From positions 1-20,859 of the IMG/VR virus record IMGVR_UViG_3300042892_000324: a stretch of 20,859 nt of DNA. One strand, given 5' to 3'. The notes beneath the pieces were generated by a model, which was not told the origin of the DNA, did not search any database, and saw nothing but the letters and a program-made list of their open reading frames with translations. Positions within the stretch are counted from its first letter, which is position 1, and each line of letters opens with the position of its first letter. The position numbers were made by a program, and so were the translations under genes. Source of the DNA: a virus. Below, in pieces: positions 17,884 through 20,859 of the stretch.

Positions 17884-19100
17884 TGTCTAGAAAATGTCTT
17901 TTTCCTTTTACCAATCTTGTTGTTAATCCTAATGGAACCGCAACACCTTGCTGTAAGTATAACATCAATAAAACAGATGAGGATATAGAAAAGCAAACAC
18001 TCTATGATAAAAACATAAAGGAATTATTCTTTCAGCCAGCAATGGAAGATATCAGGAAACAATTTAATAACAATATTGAGCCCACAGCGTGCCAAATATG
18101 TTGGGACGAAGAAGCAGTGGGAATTACTTCATTACGACAACACAGAGATAACATTGCAAAATGGCACAACACTCATAAATCAAAATATATAGGAAGATTT
18201 GATGATCCTAAAATTGTTACTATTGATTTTAAATTTAGCAGTTTATGCAATCTAAAATGTAGAATCTGCGGACCTTATTGCAGTTCTAAATGGCTTGAAG
18301 AATCTCAGGAGACGGGCGAATTTCATGAGCACACTATAAAGATATTTGCAAAGTATGCAGATAGAAAATTTATTGATAATGAAATTAATTTTGAAATATT
18401 TAAAGAACTGATCCCAGATCTACACATAATTGAGTTTTATGGCGGCGAACCCTTAATGCAGCCCGAACATGAAAAAATTATGAATATATTGAGAGAATAC
18501 CCGCTTGTTGAACGGTATAAGTTTGATCTATTATATAATTCCAACGGAACTATATATGATCAAAGTGTAGTAGATACTTGGAAGAAAGTCGGCCTTGTAG
18601 AATTCAATATTAGTGTCGATGACATTGGCCCTAGATTTGAGTATCAGCGGTATCCTGCAAAATGGGATCAAGTATTAGAAAATATATTAAAATATAAGAC
18701 TAATTGCGGAAACAATGTTAAGATGAATATATATGTTACTGTTAGCCTTTACAATATATTTTACATTGACGAGCTAATCAAGTTTAATGCAGAAAATCTT
18801 AAGTTGCCTTTAAGATTTAATCTGTTACATTTTCCCGACAAAATGTCTATTAAAAATCTTCCGTTGGATATTAAGAATATTATCAAAAGTAAAATAGATA
18901 TTATTCCAGATGAACACAGGCAATATATTGACAAACTATTTGGGATAGATGCGGTTATAAACTTTATGACGAGCACTGAAAAATCGGATGAGGATTATAA
19001 TGAGTTTATAAAGACAACTCTCCTGCACGATGACTATAGAAGCCAGTCGTTTGAAGAAACATTTCTTGAATATTGGATATTATTGAATGAAACCAATTAA
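17883..19100 (+). CDS. Second radical SAM protein with N-terminal Cys module
   Basis: A 405-aa protein starting MSRKCLFPFTNLVVNPNGTA. C122, C126 and C129 (LCNLKCRICGPYC) form the radical SAM site, with C133 close by, and FYGGEPLMQP (185-194) is the GGE motif. N-terminal C5, C23, C24, C70 and C73 (PCC, then CQICWDEE) mirror the cysteine module of the preceding gene, so the two are paralogues of one architecture. SAM is reduced at the 4Fe-4S cluster to make a 5'-deoxyadenosyl radical; the substrate is unknown. It starts within the previous stop (TAATG), so the pair is made together and may act in sequence or as a heterodimer. Confidence 0.8.
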   Translation: MSRKCLFPFTNLVVNPNGTATPCCKYNINKTDEDIEKQTLYDKNIKELFFQPAMEDIRKQFNNNIEPTACQICWDEEAVGITSLRQHRDNIAKWHNTHKSKYIGRFDDPKIVTIDFKFSSLCNLKCRICGPYCSSKWLEESQETGEFHEHTIKIFAKYADRKFIDNEINFEIFKELIPDLHIIEFYGGEPLMQPEHEKIMNILREYPLVERYKFDLLYNSNGTIYDQSVVDTWKKVGLVEFNISVDDIGPRFEYQRYPAKWDQVLENILKYKTNCGNNVKMNIYVTVSLYNIFYIDELIKFNAENLKLPLRFNLLHFPDKMSIKNLPLDIKNIIKSKIDIIPDEHRQYIDKLFGIDAVINFMTSTEKSDEDYNEFIKTTLLHDDYRSQSFEETFLEYWILLNETN

Positions 19101-20325
19101 CTTTGCATACGACGGCACCGTTGGAAATCAACTTACGTGGCATTGGCACGTTAATACCTACGACAATAAGTTTTATCCCATTAATGGATTATTTGAAGAA
19201 TGTTATTACGATTATCATGCACCATTACAGACAGTATTTGAAAAGAACGGATATCAAACAAATACGCTTACAGTTAAAGATGCATTAAAAGGAACCGAGA
19301 AGTTTGTTTACGTTTTAACATTTAGATATCTGCGCAATACAATATTAAACGACCCTAGTTTTAATTTCTTTAAACATATTCCTATCGGTATCATTGATGC
19401 AGTTAATGCAGGACAATGTATTTTAATTTTAAATGATTCTCACGAAAGTGCGTTATATACTCCGGATTTCCACGAAACACTTTTTAAAAATTTATGTGAC
19501 GCGAGAATCGAGATTAGTAATATTATTTTACTAACTGGTAATCATATTAACAATACAGCAGATTCAAAAGTACCATTAATATTTTGGCAATTCTTTGAAA
19601 CGGCTGTTAGGCTTGCTACTGAGGATATGAATATCGATATATCTAATAAGTTTAATAATCTTGCTTTACTTAGGAAGTTTTTGTGTCTTAATAGAATTCC
19701 TAGAGAGACTCGATATTATTTTATGTACAAAATATACGAAAAAAACTTAATAAATCATTTTCGTGCTAGTCTTGACAAAGTTAATAATGTAGAAGATATT
19801 GTAAGTTATAATAACAATCTGTTCATAGATCAAATAAAAGATGAACCGATGTTTAAACAAATGTTAACAACGCTGCCGTGGGTAATTGATTCTACTAATT
19901 TTAAAATGAACCATTGGGATACAAACAGGAACGATTTTTCATATAATAATTTAATTTTTATAGTCACTGAAACACTATTCCAGGGTGATATTAACAATAT
20001 ATTTTTAACGGAAAAAACGTTTAAACCTATCTCACTAAAAATGCCATTCATTGTAATAGGACAACCATTAACCTTACGGCGTTTGCGAGAATCAGGATAT
20101 AAGACTTTTAGTCATTTATGGGACGAAAGTTATGATGAGACATTCGATCCAGTTCAGCGGATGGAAAAGATATGTAATGTTGTTGAACATCTATCAACTA
20201 TGTCCACAGCAGATTTGGCAGATATAGTTAAACAAAGTTTTGACATACTAGAACATAACAGTAAATTATTAAAATCTAGAAGACCGGAATTCCAGATTAT
20301 GGAATGCATTAAGGGAAAACTATGA
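19087..20325 (+). CDS. Glycosyltransferase-like protein of large phages
   Basis: A 412-aa protein starting MKPINFAYDGTVGNQLTWHW. The C-terminal block LTEKTFKPISLKMPFIVIGQ, then RLRESGYKTFSHLWDESYD (about 307-350), with CLNRIPRETRYYFMYKIYEK (about 200-219), matches a family seen in phage and bacterial surface-sugar loci. Its EK-[TI]-...-P-[IF]-x-x-G pattern recalls donor-binding ends of GT-B enzymes such as fucosyltransferases. The N-terminal half is not recognisable. It overlaps the preceding gene by 14 nt. The glycosyltransferase role is inferred from the motif and neighbours, not shown. Confidence 0.62.
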   Translation: MKPINFAYDGTVGNQLTWHWHVNTYDNKFYPINGLFEECYYDYHAPLQTVFEKNGYQTNTLTVKDALKGTEKFVYVLTFRYLRNTILNDPSFNFFKHIPIGIIDAVNAGQCILILNDSHESALYTPDFHETLFKNLCDARIEISNIILLTGNHINNTADSKVPLIFWQFFETAVRLATEDMNIDISNKFNNLALLRKFLCLNRIPRETRYYFMYKIYEKNLINHFRASLDKVNNVEDIVSYNNNLFIDQIKDEPMFKQMLTTLPWVIDSTNFKMNHWDTNRNDFSYNNLIFIVTETLFQGDINNIFLTEKTFKPISLKMPFIVIGQPLTLRRLRESGYKTFSHLWDESYDETFDPVQRMEKICNVVEHLSTMSTADLADIVKQSFDILEHNSKLLKSRRPEFQIMECIKGKL

Positions 20326-20859
20326 AAGTTGCAATGATAGGATGTGGTAAGTTAGGTCTACCATGTGCAGAAGTAATGAGTCAGCATTATGATGTTGTGG
20401 GATATGACGTAGTTAAAGACCCTGCTGCACAAATACCCTTACTTGATACAATAAAAGATGCGGTAGAACATAGAGATTTAATCTTTGTTGCAGTACCTAC
20501 GCCTCATGATCCGGTGTATGGCGGTAGTAAACCTATTGCTAGCCTACCATCAAAAGATTTCGATTATAGCATTGTTCAGCAAGTACTTACCGAGATTAAC
20601 AAACATGTTAACAAGACACAATTAGTTGTCCTTATCAGCACAGTGTTACCGGGAACAGTTAGAGTACATTTGGAACCATGCATTACCAATGCTAGATTCA
20701 TATATAATCCGTATCTTATTGCTATGGGCTCAGTTAAATGGGACATGGTCAATCCAGAATGCCTTATCATCGGAACAGCAGACGGATCACATACAGGCGA
20801 TGCACAGGTACTAATTGATTTTTATAGGCCTGTTATGGAGAACACTCCTCAGATCAATG
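20322..20859 (+). CDS. UDP-glucose/GDP-mannose dehydrogenase family, N-terminal part
   Basis: The first 179 residues are visible before the window ends. It starts MKVAMIGCGKLGLPCAEVMS; GCGKLG (7-12) is the GxGxxG NAD-binding loop. VAVPTP (56-61), ISTVLPGTVR (105-114) and NPYLIAMGSVKWDMVNPECL (129-148) match the successive conserved blocks of UDP-glucose 6-dehydrogenases, although the usual NPEFLREG is here NPYLIAMG. The catalytic cysteine lies beyond the window. It would oxidise a nucleotide sugar to a uronic acid or act on a relative of one. ATGA overlap with the upstream gene makes it part of the same operon. Confidence 0.8.
   Translation, partial: MKVAMIGCGKLGLPCAEVMSQHYDVVGYDVVKDPAAQIPLLDTIKDAVEHRDLIFVAVPTPHDPVYGGSKPIASLPSKDFDYSIVQQVLTEINKHVNKTQLVVLISTVLPGTVRVHLEPCITNARFIYNPYLIAMGSVKWDMVNPECLIIGTADGSHTGDAQVLIDFYRPVMENTPQIN

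Overview
The window looks like part of the genome of a large tailed dsDNA phage, probably a T4-like myovirus of a proteobacterium with ordinary sigma70 promoters. The reasons are: (1) a dense run of tiny, mostly function-unknown genes, several of which I recognise as phage-conserved families (HTH_39-like protein, Api92/YubB-like DUF1281 protein, GIY-YIG-like nuclease); (2) repetitive virion or fibre-type proteins; (3) a sugar/radical-SAM operon of the kind carried by large aquatic phages. No integrase, packaging or replication gene is in view, so the assignment to phage is strong inference and the host is unknown.

Layout. Bases 1-7250 hold 21 small genes (53-183 aa where complete), all on the minus strand. 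They are packed into short units, each with its own promoter. Eleven of these promoters are a perfect TTGACA-17 bp-TATAAT, and four more are close to it. Intergenic space is compressed. Some upstream genes end inside the -35 box (TGA within TTGACA) and one ends inside the -10 box (TAA within TATAAT). Elsewhere the upstream gene's terminator-like hairpin holds the next promoter's -35 box in its loop or arm. One perfect promoter (4700-4728) has no gene behind it; it faces a region of about 180 nt rich in stems, which I call a structured RNA. One small plus-strand gene (7342-7593) lies divergently at the edge.

Bases 7594-8325 carry no convincing gene. They contain AT-rich inverted repeats, a second nested-stem region (7745-7870, probably a minus-strand RNA), hairpins, and three copies of a 19-base word spaced exactly 57 bp apart. 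This is a candidate origin or regulatory region and separates the two halves of the window. Next come two minus-strand GT9/heptosyltransferase-like genes (8326-9824), then a strand switch.

Bases 9900-20859 run on the plus strand. Three virion or fibre-like proteins come first; the second ends in a CFI-box-like Cys-containing C-terminal domain, and the third has an ASH/Ig-like domain. They are followed by a tightly overlapping operon: a GT-A plus radical SAM/SPASM-like fusion, a sulfotransferase-like protein, two radical SAM proteins with N-terminal Cys (twitch-like) modules, a glycosyltransferase-like protein, and the start of a UDP-glucose/GDP-mannose dehydrogenase. Four junctions in this operon share 1 or 4 bases and one overlaps by 14, so the proteins are probably made together. 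They probably build or modify a glycan or other surface molecule, either on the host envelope or on the virion. Base composition drops sharply at about 11,225, inside the Gly/Ser linker of the CFI-box protein. Everything to the right of that point is AT-rich, which suggests the operon and the protein's C-terminal half arrived by recombination.
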